A stretch of DNA of 5,520 nucleotides from assembly GCA_011051075.1 (NCBI GenBank), contig DREN01000025.1, positions 1 to 5,520 on the forward strand. The letters run 5' to 3'. Of this stretch, positions 1-5,486 are shown piece by piece. Each line of letters starts with the position of its first letter. Within the stretch, counting starts at the first letter, position 1. This DNA is from Deltaproteobacteria bacterium (GTDB taxonomy: Bacteria; Desulfobacterota; DSM-4660; Desulfatiglandales; Desulfatiglandaceae). Below the pieces are notes generated by a model. It saw only the letters and a program-made list of their open reading frames with translations. It did not search any database and had not been told where the DNA came from. Made by a program: the position numbers and the translations under genes.

Positions 1-496
1 CCTCCTTCCCCTTCCATTCCCCAATCAGATCCCTGAAGGAGGCCGGGGAGGCTATTACGGCCGGAACAATCCTCCCTGACTGCTTTGCGGAACTGCCGGC
101 TATGCCGCGCCAGTGTCTCAGCCTGTTGGATAGCCTCTCTTCCCTGATGGTGATGATGGTTCTCAAAGAGGTAAAGGGTTGGATACGATCAACGCCCAAC
201 TCGGACGTCTTCTGAATAAGGTAGTCCATGGGGCCGGATCTGAGGAGGGCCTGACAGAGGGTTATTCTTACCGGAGAGGGGTGAGGCCCTGGAAGCGGTC
301 TTTCAAGGACAGCGTCCACCTCACGGCGGGTGACGGTCGCAATGGAGGCGAGGAAACGGCGCCCTTCATGGTCCATGAGGATGAGCCGATCCCCCGGCTC
401 CATCCTCAGAACCCTGACCATATGCCTTGCCTCCTGGCCTGTAATGACGCAACGGCCATGCCGGGCGTTCAGGTTTTCAACCAGAAATCGTCTCAC
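1..496 (-). CDS. rsmE: 16S rRNA (uracil-1498-N3)-methyltransferase RsmE, N-terminal part (cut by window edge)
   Basis: SPOUT-family enzyme that methylates N3 of U1498 in 16S rRNA using S-adenosylmethionine, acting in the cytoplasm on the small subunit. I translated this frame by hand; 165 codons are open to the left edge. Residues 1-6 read MRRFLV, the usual RsmE start. Residues about 1-70 match the PUA-like RNA-binding domain, with GQEARHMVRVLRMEPGD at 20-36 corresponding to the family's HxxxVLRxxxGD. The methyltransferase domain begins near 76 with ITLCQALLRSGPMDYLIQK at 78-96, then TSELGVDRIQP at 97-107 and AKQSGRIVP at 137-145 (family EQ-x-R-x-x-P). The C-terminal knot with the SAM-binding loop lies outside the window; full length is usually about 240 residues. 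The start is GTG at 494-496; an in-frame TAA lies about ten codons upstream and no other start codon intervenes. The ribosome site is poor (GTCAGG just before GTG). It follows the DUF35 gene on the same strand, behind a terminator, so it probably has its own promoter or depends on read-through. Confidence 0.92.
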   Translation of the reverse strand, partial: MRRFLVENLNARHGRCVITGQEARHMVRVLRMEPGDRLILMDHEGRRFLASIATVTRREVDAVLERPLPGPHPSPVRITLCQALLRSGPMDYLIQKTSELGVDRIQPFTSLRTIITIREERLSNRLRHWRGIAGSSAKQSGRIVPAVIASPASFRDLIGEWKGKE

Positions 497-534
497 TGCC
501 TGACATCCACGAGCAGTCTTGCGGTTTTAGACAC

Positions 535-561
535 AAAAAACCCCCGCCATGAAAACGGGGG
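535..561 (-). terminator. Intrinsic (rho-independent) terminator of the thiolase-DUF35 operon
   Basis: Read on the minus strand, a 6-bp all-GC-type stem (CCCCCG at 561-556 with CGGGGG at 546-541) closes a 9-base loop and is followed at once by six T residues (540-535). It begins 14 bases after the stop codon of the DUF35 gene, the expected place for the end of that operon. There is no T-tract on the plus strand, so it acts in one direction only. It also separates the operon from rsmE. Confidence 0.87.
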
Positions 562-575
562 CATTTGAAGCCTGT

Positions 576-1013
576 TCAAGCCTTGTGAAACACGTAGTTA
601 AGCTGACCGTTGGGCAGGGTGTTTGGCCTTGTGGTCATCTCCATCCCCACCTGGATCTGATCTTCAGGCACATCTCCCGCTATCCTGCCGAATACCTTGT
701 AGTCCCCGTAATCCAGGAGGGCTATGGCATAGGGGAGATCATCCCCGAATCCTATGGGCGCGAACTGAAGTCTGCTGTAAGTGACCAGCCTTCCCGTACC
801 CGATACCTCAAACCACTCCATATCGCTGGAAAAACAGTTGTGGCAATCGGCCCTGGGCGGGAAAAAGGCAAGACCGCACTCCTTGCAGCGGGTGCCCATC
901 ACCTTTCCCTGATCCAGGTAGTCTATGAAATCATTGACCTTTGTAATGGAGGTAAAACTCACCGTTCCAAACCTCTTAAACCGGTCATCCACCTCTTTCT
1001 TTTTCTTACCCAT
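576..1013 (-). CDS. DUF35 family zinc-ribbon/OB-fold protein, acyl-CoA-binding partner of the adjacent thiolase
   Basis: A 145-residue protein, normal length for the family. Residues 1-35 are a lysine-rich start followed by a helical stretch. A rubredoxin-like zinc ribbon follows, with Cys43, Cys46, Cys57 and Cys60 in a C-x2-C-x10-C-x2-C pattern, including the family signature FFPPR at 50-54. Residues about 65-145 are the OB-fold (GTGRLVTYSRL at 72-82, then PYAIALLDYGD at 94-104). DUF35 proteins have no known catalysis of their own; they pair with thiolase-superfamily enzymes. Known examples are the archaeal thiolase/HMG-CoA synthase complex, the Ltp2-ChsH2 steroid side-chain aldolase, and BbsA-BbsB of anaerobic toluene degradation. 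In these the OB-fold protein helps bind or pass on the CoA ester. The ATG is 5 bases after the thiolase stop and its ribosome site (GGGAGG, 8 bases before ATG) sits at that junction, so the two are very likely translationally coupled and made in step. All four zinc ligands are present. The metabolic substrate is unknown. Confidence 0.92.
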   Translation of the reverse strand: MGKKKKEVDDRFKRFGTVSFTSITKVNDFIDYLDQGKVMGTRCKECGLAFFPPRADCHNCFSSDMEWFEVSGTGRLVTYSRLQFAPIGFGDDLPYAIALLDYGDYKVFGRIAGDVPEDQIQVGMEMTTRPNTLPNGQLNYVFHKA

Positions 1014-1018
1014 ATGTC

Positions 1019-2185
1019 TTACCTCCCGAAAATACTGACGTTTCCGTACAGGCCCACGCCTCCGATATTATGAACCAGTCCGATCTCAGGATCCTTTACC
1101 TGCATCTCACCCGCCTCGCCCCTCAACTGAAGGACTATGGTCCTGATCTGAGATCCCCCTGTTGCGCCTATGGGATGCCCCTTGGAAAGGAGCCCGCCGT
1201 CCACGTTGACCGGGATGCTCCCCTCCTTGTAGGTCTCCTTTGCCTTGATGAGCTCTTTACCCTCTCCGGGCTTTGCAAAACCAAGGTTTTCATAGGCCAT
1301 CATTTCGGCGATGGTAAAACAGTCGTGCACCTCGGCCACATCTATATCTCCGGGAGCAACCCCGGCCATCTTATAGGCCTCTTCCCCTGCGGCCTGGGCC
1401 ACGGTCAGGCCTGAAAAAAGGTCCCTGCCCGCCAGGTTCACGCTGGTGGATGCGGCCCCTAATCCAAGGATCCAGACAGGTTTCCTGGAAAGGGCCTTTG
1501 CCTTCTCCTCGTTGGCAACGATTACGCAGGAACTTCCATCGGCGTTGGCACAGCAGTCTCCAACCCTGAGCGGGCTTGCCACCGGTCCTGACATGGGGCT
1601 TTCAGGGTCTGAAAACATGTCAAAGGTGACCGGTTTCCGGTAAACGGCCTTCTCGTTGATCTGCCCGTAGGTGGCCGCCTTTACCCTGATGAGGGCCAGG
1701 TCCTCCAGGGTGGTGCCGTACTTTGCCATATGGCCCCTGGCGTACATGGCGTAATAGGCGGGCATCATGGTGCCGAAGGGACTCTCCCATTGAATATCCG
1801 CGCCCCTTCCCATCCGCTCCTGGGATTCTGCGGAAGATATTTCAGACATCTTCTGAAAGCCTATGACGGCAACCACATCGTGAAGCCCCGACTTTACCAG
1901 GGAGTAGGCGAACCTGAGCCCCATGCTGCTGGAGGAACAAAGACTCTCCAGATAACAGGTGGGCTGGGGAATAAGCCCTAAATACTCCGCAAATACTCCG
2001 GCCGGTGAACGCTGTTTATCGTACTCAGGGGCCGAGCATACTATGGATGCGTCTATCTCAGCGGCGGCTATCCCCGCATCCTCCATGGCCTCTTTGAAGC
2101 CTTCAAAGGCCAACTCCCGGATCGAACCCGGATAACCTCGCACAAACGCGCTCTGTCCGACCCCGATAATTCCGACTTTTCCCAT
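1019..2185 (-). CDS. SCP2/archaeal-type thiolase (acetyl-CoA acetyltransferase family)
   Basis: A 388-residue thiolase-superfamily enzyme, normal length. Members catalyse thiolytic cleavage of 3-oxoacyl-CoA or the reverse Claisen condensation in the cytoplasm. The N-terminal half carries the nucleophile Cys83 in ESLCSSSSMG (80-89). The C-terminal half has the HDCF fingerprint of SCP2-type thiolases (VHDCFT, 287-292; His288, Cys289) and the GHP histidine, His337, in GLLSKGHPIGATG (331-343). The classical C-terminal CxG loop is replaced by HNIGGVG (372-378), also typical of the SCP2/archaeal class, where the HDCF cysteine is thought to take over as acid/base. Because Cys83 is present, thiolase chemistry is more likely than the Cys-less Ltp2-type aldolase reaction. 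The ATG at 2183-2185 has a good GGAGG site six bases upstream. The DUF35 gene follows after 5 bases; by analogy the two form a complex. Candidate roles are acetoacetyl-CoA formation or breakdown, or a branched or aromatic-substituted 3-oxoacyl-CoA as for BbsAB. No neighbour in this window (no dehydrogenase, CoA-transferase or HMG-CoA synthase) fixes the substrate. No convincing sigma-70 promoter was found in the leader. Confidence 0.93.
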   Translation of the reverse strand: MGKVGIIGVGQSAFVRGYPGSIRELAFEGFKEAMEDAGIAAAEIDASIVCSAPEYDKQRSPAGVFAEYLGLIPQPTCYLESLCSSSSMGLRFAYSLVKSGLHDVVAVIGFQKMSEISSAESQERMGRGADIQWESPFGTMMPAYYAMYARGHMAKYGTTLEDLALIRVKAATYGQINEKAVYRKPVTFDMFSDPESPMSGPVASPLRVGDCCANADGSSCVIVANEEKAKALSRKPVWILGLGAASTSVNLAGRDLFSGLTVAQAAGEEAYKMAGVAPGDIDVAEVHDCFTIAEMMAYENLGFAKPGEGKELIKAKETYKEGSIPVNVDGGLLSKGHPIGATGGSQIRTIVLQLRGEAGEMQVKDPEIGLVHNIGGVGLYGNVSIFGR

Positions 2186-2221
2186 AAATAACCTCCAAAC
2201 TTTAAAGTGACTAAGGGTGAA

Positions 2222-2236
2222 TCCCGCAGGGCGGGA
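2222..2236. repeat. Short GC-rich stem-loop in the leader of the thiolase operon
   Basis: TCCCGC (2222-2227) and GCGGGA (2231-2236) form a perfect 6-bp stem around a 3-base AGG loop. It lies 37-51 bases upstream of the thiolase ATG, between the start codon and the REP pair. No T-tract follows on the minus strand, so it is not an obvious terminator. It could be an RNA hairpin in the leader, a protein-binding palindrome, or part of the repeat next to it; the sequence does not decide. Confidence 0.4.
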
Positions 2237-2245
2237 ATGGGTGTC

Positions 2246-2338
2246 TGCTATGCGGCTGAAGCCGCACCTACAGTGATAGCAATCGGCGGGGAACAGCGCA
2301 TACTGCCTGTCTGTAGGTGCGGCTTCAGCCGCATAGCA
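2246..2338. repeat. Inverted pair of REP-like palindromes (BIME-type element) with GTAG heads
   Basis: The 28 bases at 2246-2273 are the exact reverse complement of those at 2311-2338, with 37 bases between. Each arm contains its own small palindrome: in the right arm TGCGGCT (2318-2324), a TC loop, and AGCCGCA (2327-2333). Each is preceded at its 5' side by GTAG (2313-2316 on plus; complement of 2268-2271 on minus), so the two GTAG heads face each other. A short GC-rich hairpin headed by GTAG is the known layout of REP sequences mobilised by REP-associated tyrosine transposases (RAYT/TnpA-REP), and inverted pairs of them form BIMEs. No such transposase is in this window. The element lies between the MFS stop and the thiolase start; in RNA it could fold either as two small hairpins or one long 28-bp stem and may limit read-through between the genes. 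Confidence 0.82.
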
Positions 2339-2482
2339 CTCAATCGTTAAATTCCCGAAACCCGGCCAGGGCGGGGTGAAAGAGCGTTGGTCCCTGATTT
2401 ATCATGAAGATACAAAGCAGGATCCAAACGGTCTTGAAATATAGGGAAAAAGCGTCCCAAGGTCAAGAAGAAAAGGACGGGA

Positions 2483-3691
2483 TCACCGGCGGGGGGGTTT
2501 CAGGAGAAGGGCAGGCAAGGAGCCTATGAGGATCAGCGCCCCTGCAAGGCCGAGCCCTAATCCGAAAAAACCGGCATCAGCCAGCATCCCTATTCCCAGG
2601 GGAATTGCCCCTCCCCCGAGGATAAAGGCCGCGGGTATGGCAAGGGAGACGGCTACATTCCTGGCCTCAGGCGGCCCTATTGAGGCGAGGGCCGCGAATC
2701 CCGGGGGAAAGAAACATGCCGCCATCACGGGCTGAAGGAAGACGAAGATTACGATCCAGGAACCCGAAACGCTGCTCAGCAGGATCGTGGTCAGACCTGT
2801 GACCAGAAGGACGCCGCTCATGGTAAATTTAGGACCGAGCCGATCGCTCACCCATCCGGCAATAAAGGCCATAAACACGCTGGAAATCCGTGACAGGGCC
2901 ACCAGGGTATTGGCCCAGCTTCTCTCAAACCCCTGTCCATCAACCAGGTAGAGAGGGAGCATGGTATAGATCCCCAGGGTCCCGCAGATACCCAGGGAAA
3001 AAAGGAGAGTCATGATCCAGAAGGCGGGTTCCGCGAAAAGGGTCTTCAAAGAACCGAAACCAGGGGCCTCCCCCGGGAACTCCCCTCCCCTCCCGAAAAC
3101 CGCAAAGGCCACCCCCATGAAAACAGAGGCCATGCCCAAAAAAAGGATCACACCCCGCCATGAAAACCAGATCATGAAAAACTCGGAAAGGAAGGGGGCC
3201 AGGACAAAACCTATGTTGGGCGCCATCTCATGGATGGCCACCGCCTTGCCCCAGTGCCTCACGCTTACCAGGGAGGTCAGGGTACTGATGCCTGAAGGCA
3301 GGTAGATGCCTGCGGCTCCCCCAAGGAAGAGGAGGCTCATCCGGACGGACCAGAGGCTGCCGCTGAAAGACGCGCAGATAAGGACCGCCCCCACTGAGAG
3401 GGCGGAGAGGATAATGGTCTTCCTGTGGGTAAGAAGACTGGAGAGAAAACCCGAACATGGAAGGGATATAAAGTACCCCAGAGAGATGAGAAGGAAGAGA
3501 GACCCTGCCTCGGTGTGATTAAGCCCAAGGTCGTTTTCAATGATGGGCATAAGGGGGGCAAAGACGATCCTTCCGGTGAAATTGAGGAAAAATATGGTGG
3601 TCAGAAAGAGTATAGGCCCTGTCTGCGAGAAAAATGAGGGGGTCTCGGTGTTATAAGGTTCCATATTGCCGCTGTTATTTCCTGTATTCAT
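2483..3691 (-). CDS. Major facilitator superfamily (MFS) transporter, 12 TM, substrate unknown
   Basis: An inner-membrane secondary transporter of 402 residues from the ATG at 3689-3691, the usual MFS size. Hydrophobicity suggests 12 helices in two six-helix halves, the first starting near residue 26 (PILFLTTIFFLNF). The loop after TM2, GFLSSLLTHRK (81-91), sits where motif A belongs but is poorly conserved; the equivalent loop in the second half, GWVSDRLGPKF (279-289), fits it well. TM5 begins with AIHEMAPNIGFVLAPF (152-167), resembling the antiporter motif C region. A polar loop (about 199-222) joins the halves. The substrate cannot be inferred. Start choice is uncertain. The frame stays open up to a GTG at 3776-3778, but that codon lies inside the inverted repeat of the MITE-like element and has no ribosome site. 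ATGs at 3689-3691 and 3662-3664 both leave a short cytoplasmic tail before TM1, though neither has a clear ribosome site. No clear terminator follows the stop, and the thiolase operon lies downstream on the same strand across the REP pair. Confidence 0.88.
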   Translation of the reverse strand: MNTGNNSGNMEPYNTETPSFFSQTGPILFLTTIFFLNFTGRIVFAPLMPIIENDLGLNHTEAGSLFLLISLGYFISLPCSGFLSSLLTHRKTIILSALSVGAVLICASFSGSLWSVRMSLLFLGGAAGIYLPSGISTLTSLVSVRHWGKAVAIHEMAPNIGFVLAPFLSEFFMIWFSWRGVILFLGMASVFMGVAFAVFGRGGEFPGEAPGFGSLKTLFAEPAFWIMTLLFSLGICGTLGIYTMLPLYLVDGQGFERSWANTLVALSRISSVFMAFIAGWVSDRLGPKFTMSGVLLVTGLTTILLSSVSGSWIVIFVFLQPVMAACFFPPGFAALASIGPPEARNVAVSLAIPAAFILGGGAIPLGIGMLADAGFFGLGLGLAGALILIGSLPALLLKPPRR

Positions 3692-3773
3692 TTGTGAGAG
3701 ACCGCTGGTTCGAAACAATGACCCATGGAAGGCCTTGAGGTCACCAAAATAATCCAACTGTGCGGTTAGGCGT

Positions 3774-4009
3774 TTCACCGCAGAGGCTCAGAGTTCGCAG
3801 AGGAAAAATATTGTTTCTTTTCTGCTGAGAGGGCAGAAAAGAAATAACCTCTGTTTCGATTTCACCGGGATGCTTGAGAATGGCCGAAGAACACATATCC
3901 TTTGGTGTTCATTTGCACCCCGTAGGGTTTGGGTTTGTTGTTTACCGTCCTTCTCAACGGAAAACAACAAAAAAATCACTCTCTGCGTCCTTTGCGTCTC
4001 TGCAGTGAA
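3774..4009. mobile_element. MITE-like non-coding element with CGCAGAG-type terminal inverted repeats
   Basis: The left end (3774-3803) starts TTCACCGCAGAGGCTCAGAG; the right end read inward from 4009 starts TTCACTGCAGAGACGCAAAG. By my count 23 of the first 30 positions agree. Both ends contain a loose 8-9 base tandem of CGCAGAG-like units. The interior is AT-richer than the flanking genes and holds only one short minus-strand frame (3788-3979, 63 codons) with no recognisable domain and no ribosome site noted, so I treat the element as non-coding. I see no convincing target-site duplication at either edge. It fills most of the gap between the divergent MFS and thiL genes and therefore sits in or near both promoters. 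It could be a MITE, or an older dispersed repeat family without transposition; copy number in the genome would tell. Confidence 0.62.
3814..3844. repeat. Perfect 12-bp hairpin inside the MITE-like element
   Basis: TTTCTTTTCTGC (3814-3825) is exactly complementary to GCAGAAAAGAAA (3833-3844) around a 7-base loop. A G-T wobble and two further pairs (3811-3813 with 3845-3847) could extend it. One arm is nearly all pyrimidine and the other purine. Neither strand has the GC-rich stem plus T-tract of a normal terminator. It lies close to the left terminal repeat, upstream of the MFS gene, and may be structural to the mobile element or affect MFS leader RNA. Confidence 0.6.
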
Positions 4010-4077
4010 TACAGGTTCTCCTCAATCTACATAGCTTAAACTTAACCACACAGGTCGAAATAATCGGGAGCTATTGT

Positions 4078-4104
4078 TTGATATTTACCCTTGATCGTGA
4101 TAAT
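4078..4104 (+). promoter_or_regulatory. Candidate sigma-70 promoter for thiL
   Basis: TTGATA (4078-4083, five of six to TTGACA) and GATAAT (4099-4104, five of six to TATAAT) stand 15 bases apart, short of the preferred 17. Transcription would start near 4111, just before the thiL ribosome site, giving a very short leader. It lies outside the MITE-like element, in the roughly 110 bases between that element and thiL. Confidence 0.38.
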
Positions 4105-4114
4105 AGCATCTGAC

Positions 4115-4120
4115 GGAGGG
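4115..4120 (+). promoter_or_regulatory. Ribosome binding site that fixes the thiL start
   Basis: GGAGGG ends three bases before the ATG at 4124. It is the only good Shine-Dalgarno match here. It favours this ATG over the in-frame TTG at 4091, which would place the site inside the coding region and has none of its own. Confidence 0.75.
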
Positions 4121-4123
4121 ACC

Positions 4124-5188
4124 ATGGGGAGACTGCAACCAGGGGAGGGCATCGCTCAGACCGTCGCGGAGATCGGGGAGTTCGGCCTGATAGAAAGGAT
4201 TGACAAGATCCTAAGGGAGGAGGCCCATCCGCTCCCGGGAAATACCCTGGGCATAGGGGATGACTGCGCCCTGTTTAGACCGAGGAACGGCTACGAACTC
4301 CTTGTTACCTGTGACTCCCTGGTGGAGGGTCGGCACTACCTGCCCCGGTTCATATCCCCCTTTGATCTGGGGCGACGGGCCATGGCCATGAACATCAGCG
4401 ACATCGGCGCCATGGGCGGGCGCCCACTTTACGCCCTGATATCCCTGGGTCTGAGGGCGGATACCCCTGTAGTGGATCTGGAGACCGTTTACCGGGGATT
4501 TATCGCCGAGCTGAGCCCCTTTGGGGCCTCCATTATTGGGGGCAACCTCACCGGATCTGAAGGAGCCAATTCGATCCACATCACCCTGATGGGAGAGGTG
4601 CCGGTAGGCAGGGCCTTGCGCCGGTCTTCAGCAAACCCGGGGGACAGTATCCTTGTAACCGGTTACCCGGGCCAGGCGGCCGCCGGCCTGCGGGTACTGC
4701 TCGAGGCCGAGGCCCCCGATGACGTAAGACACCACCCCCTGGTACAGGTCTACAATACCCCGTCCCACCGGGCCCGGGAGGGAGAGGCTGTGGCCCTGTC
4801 CGGCTTGGCAACGGCAATGATCGATACCAGCGACGGACTTTTGGGTGATCTGGGGCATATCTGCCATGGAAGCGGCGTGGGGGCCCGCCTGTTCCTGGAA
4901 AGTCTGCCCGTGAGCCCTGCCCTGAAGGAAACGGCCCGGCGAATGAAAGAGGATCCCACAGACCTGGCCCTCCAACAGAGCGATGACTACGAGCTTATCA
5001 TTACCTGCCCCCCTGAACATGTGGATGCTATCCGCTCCATGGTTACCTCTATAAACCGCGTCCCCGTGGCGGTAATCGGGAGTATAACCCCAAATTCCGG
5101 CAGGATCATCGGCATGTCCCCTGAAGGCCCCCCCAGGGATCTCAGCCCCTCGGGATGGGACCACTTTTCCCCGGGTCCTCACGTCTGA
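4124..5188 (+). CDS. thiL: Thiamine-monophosphate kinase ThiL
   Basis: ATP-dependent kinase that phosphorylates thiamine monophosphate to thiamine diphosphate, the last step of coenzyme synthesis, in the cytoplasm. The protein has 354 residues, slightly longer than the common 320-340. Family marks in order: GEFGLIERI (18-26), GIGDDCALF (43-51) for metal/nucleotide binding, TCDSLVEGRHY (62-72), the strongly conserved NISDIGAMGG (90-99), IIGGN (137-141), IDTSDGLLGDLGHI (233-246), and the C-terminal WDHF (345-348) equivalent to the usual G-Y-D-H-F. It has the AIR-synthase-like fold of the PurM/ThiL/SelD superfamily. Two positions are odd: the usual GGD is GGN (139-141), and the usual GGEDYEL is QSDDYEL (285-291), so the double glycine is missing and Glu is Asp. 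The other acidic residues remain, so I expect activity, with less certainty than normal. It appears to be a single-gene unit: no other thi gene or co-directional neighbour is in the window, and a possible terminator follows. Confidence 0.94.
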   Translation: MGRLQPGEGIAQTVAEIGEFGLIERIDKILREEAHPLPGNTLGIGDDCALFRPRNGYELLVTCDSLVEGRHYLPRFISPFDLGRRAMAMNISDIGAMGGRPLYALISLGLRADTPVVDLETVYRGFIAELSPFGASIIGGNLTGSEGANSIHITLMGEVPVGRALRRSSANPGDSILVTGYPGQAAAGLRVLLEAEAPDDVRHHPLVQVYNTPSHRAREGEAVALSGLATAMIDTSDGLLGDLGHICHGSGVGARLFLESLPVSPALKETARRMKEDPTDLALQQSDDYELIITCPPEHVDAIRSMVTSINRVPVAVIGSITPNSGRIIGMSPEGPPRDLSPSGWDHFSPGPHV

Positions 5189-5210
5189 AACCGTAGTGAG
5201 CCCCCGGCCC

Positions 5211-5244
5211 GCCCCACCATGGTCAGATGGAAGGGGCCTCTTTT
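5211..5244 (+). terminator. Possible terminator after thiL
   Basis: GCCCC (5211-5215) pairs with GGGGC (5233-5237) and CCAT (5217-5220) with ATGG (5227-5230), giving a nine-pair stem with a small 1x2 internal bulge and a 6-base loop. Four T residues follow after a 3-base gap (5241-5244). It begins 23 bases past the thiL stop. The T-tract is short, so the call is tentative. Confidence 0.5.
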
Positions 5245-5384
5245 CCAAAGGACGCAAACCCCTATCTCATTTTATGGGGACGGCAGCATGCGCTTGAAAT
5301 AAGCTACGGGAAAGCCCCGGGAGAGAGTCTCGGTTGGAGCATGTACGGGTCCCTGCCTGCTCCGAAGCTGTAATCCAACTAAGG

Positions 5385-5422
5385 GGACGTTCCATGTCCT
5401 GATGGAATATTTTGTTGCGTCC
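5385..5422. repeat. Imperfect inverted repeat around GGGGACGTTCCAT
   Basis: TTCCAT (5390-5395) and ATGGAA (5402-5407) form a perfect inner stem with a 6-base loop. GGACG (5385-5389) and CGTCC (5418-5422) can form an outer stem, with ten unpaired bases (TATTTTGTTG) on one side only. It may be a degenerate dispersed repeat or a weak terminator-like hairpin followed by an AT-rich stretch. One copy cannot settle which. Confidence 0.4.
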
Positions 5423-5480
5423 TGTGCGGTTAGACTGAAGTTCCTGGTGGAATTAAGTCATGAAGACGTTCTAACATGCT

Positions 5481-5486
5481 TATAAT
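5481..5486 (+). promoter_or_regulatory. Perfect -10 box (TATAAT) near the right edge
   Basis: The hexamer matches the sigma-70 -10 consensus exactly, with TG three to four bases upstream (5477-5478), one base off the extended -10 spacing. No good -35 lies 16-18 bases upstream. It would drive transcription to the right, out of the window. A perfect hexamer in AT-rich DNA can arise by chance. Confidence 0.28.

Noticed and set aside
179..568. 129-codon plus-strand frame at the left end
   Set aside because: It overlaps rsmE on the other strand, whose translation matches RsmE motifs throughout; it also runs through the terminator hairpin. A shadow frame.
1019..2185. Thiolase as a Cys-less Ltp2-type aldolase
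   Set aside because: Cys83 is present in the right sequence context, with HDCF and GHP motifs, which favours true thiolase chemistry.
2386..2482. Possible terminator downstream of the MFS gene (GGGA/TCCC pairing near a TTTTT run, minus strand)
   Set aside because: The stem is only 4 bp with the T-run inside the loop, so it does not fit an intrinsic terminator.
3788..3979. 63-codon minus-strand frame inside the MITE-like element
   Set aside because: No recognisable domain, and it runs through the hairpin and into the repeat ends. Best explained as chance in non-coding DNA.
4091..4123. Upstream TTG start for thiL adding 11 residues
   Set aside because: The added segment contains the GGAGGG ribosome site and the -10-like box, and the ATG at 4124 is well placed behind that site.
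4628..5257. 209-codon minus-strand frame opposite thiL
   Set aside because: Long frames opposite GC-rich genes are common. Its translation shows no recognisable domain, while the plus strand carries all ThiL signatures.
3758..5433. 12-bp direct repeat CTGTGCGGTTAG at 3758-3769 and 5422-5433
   Set aside because: About one exact 12-base match is expected by chance in a window of this size, and the flanks do not extend the similarity.
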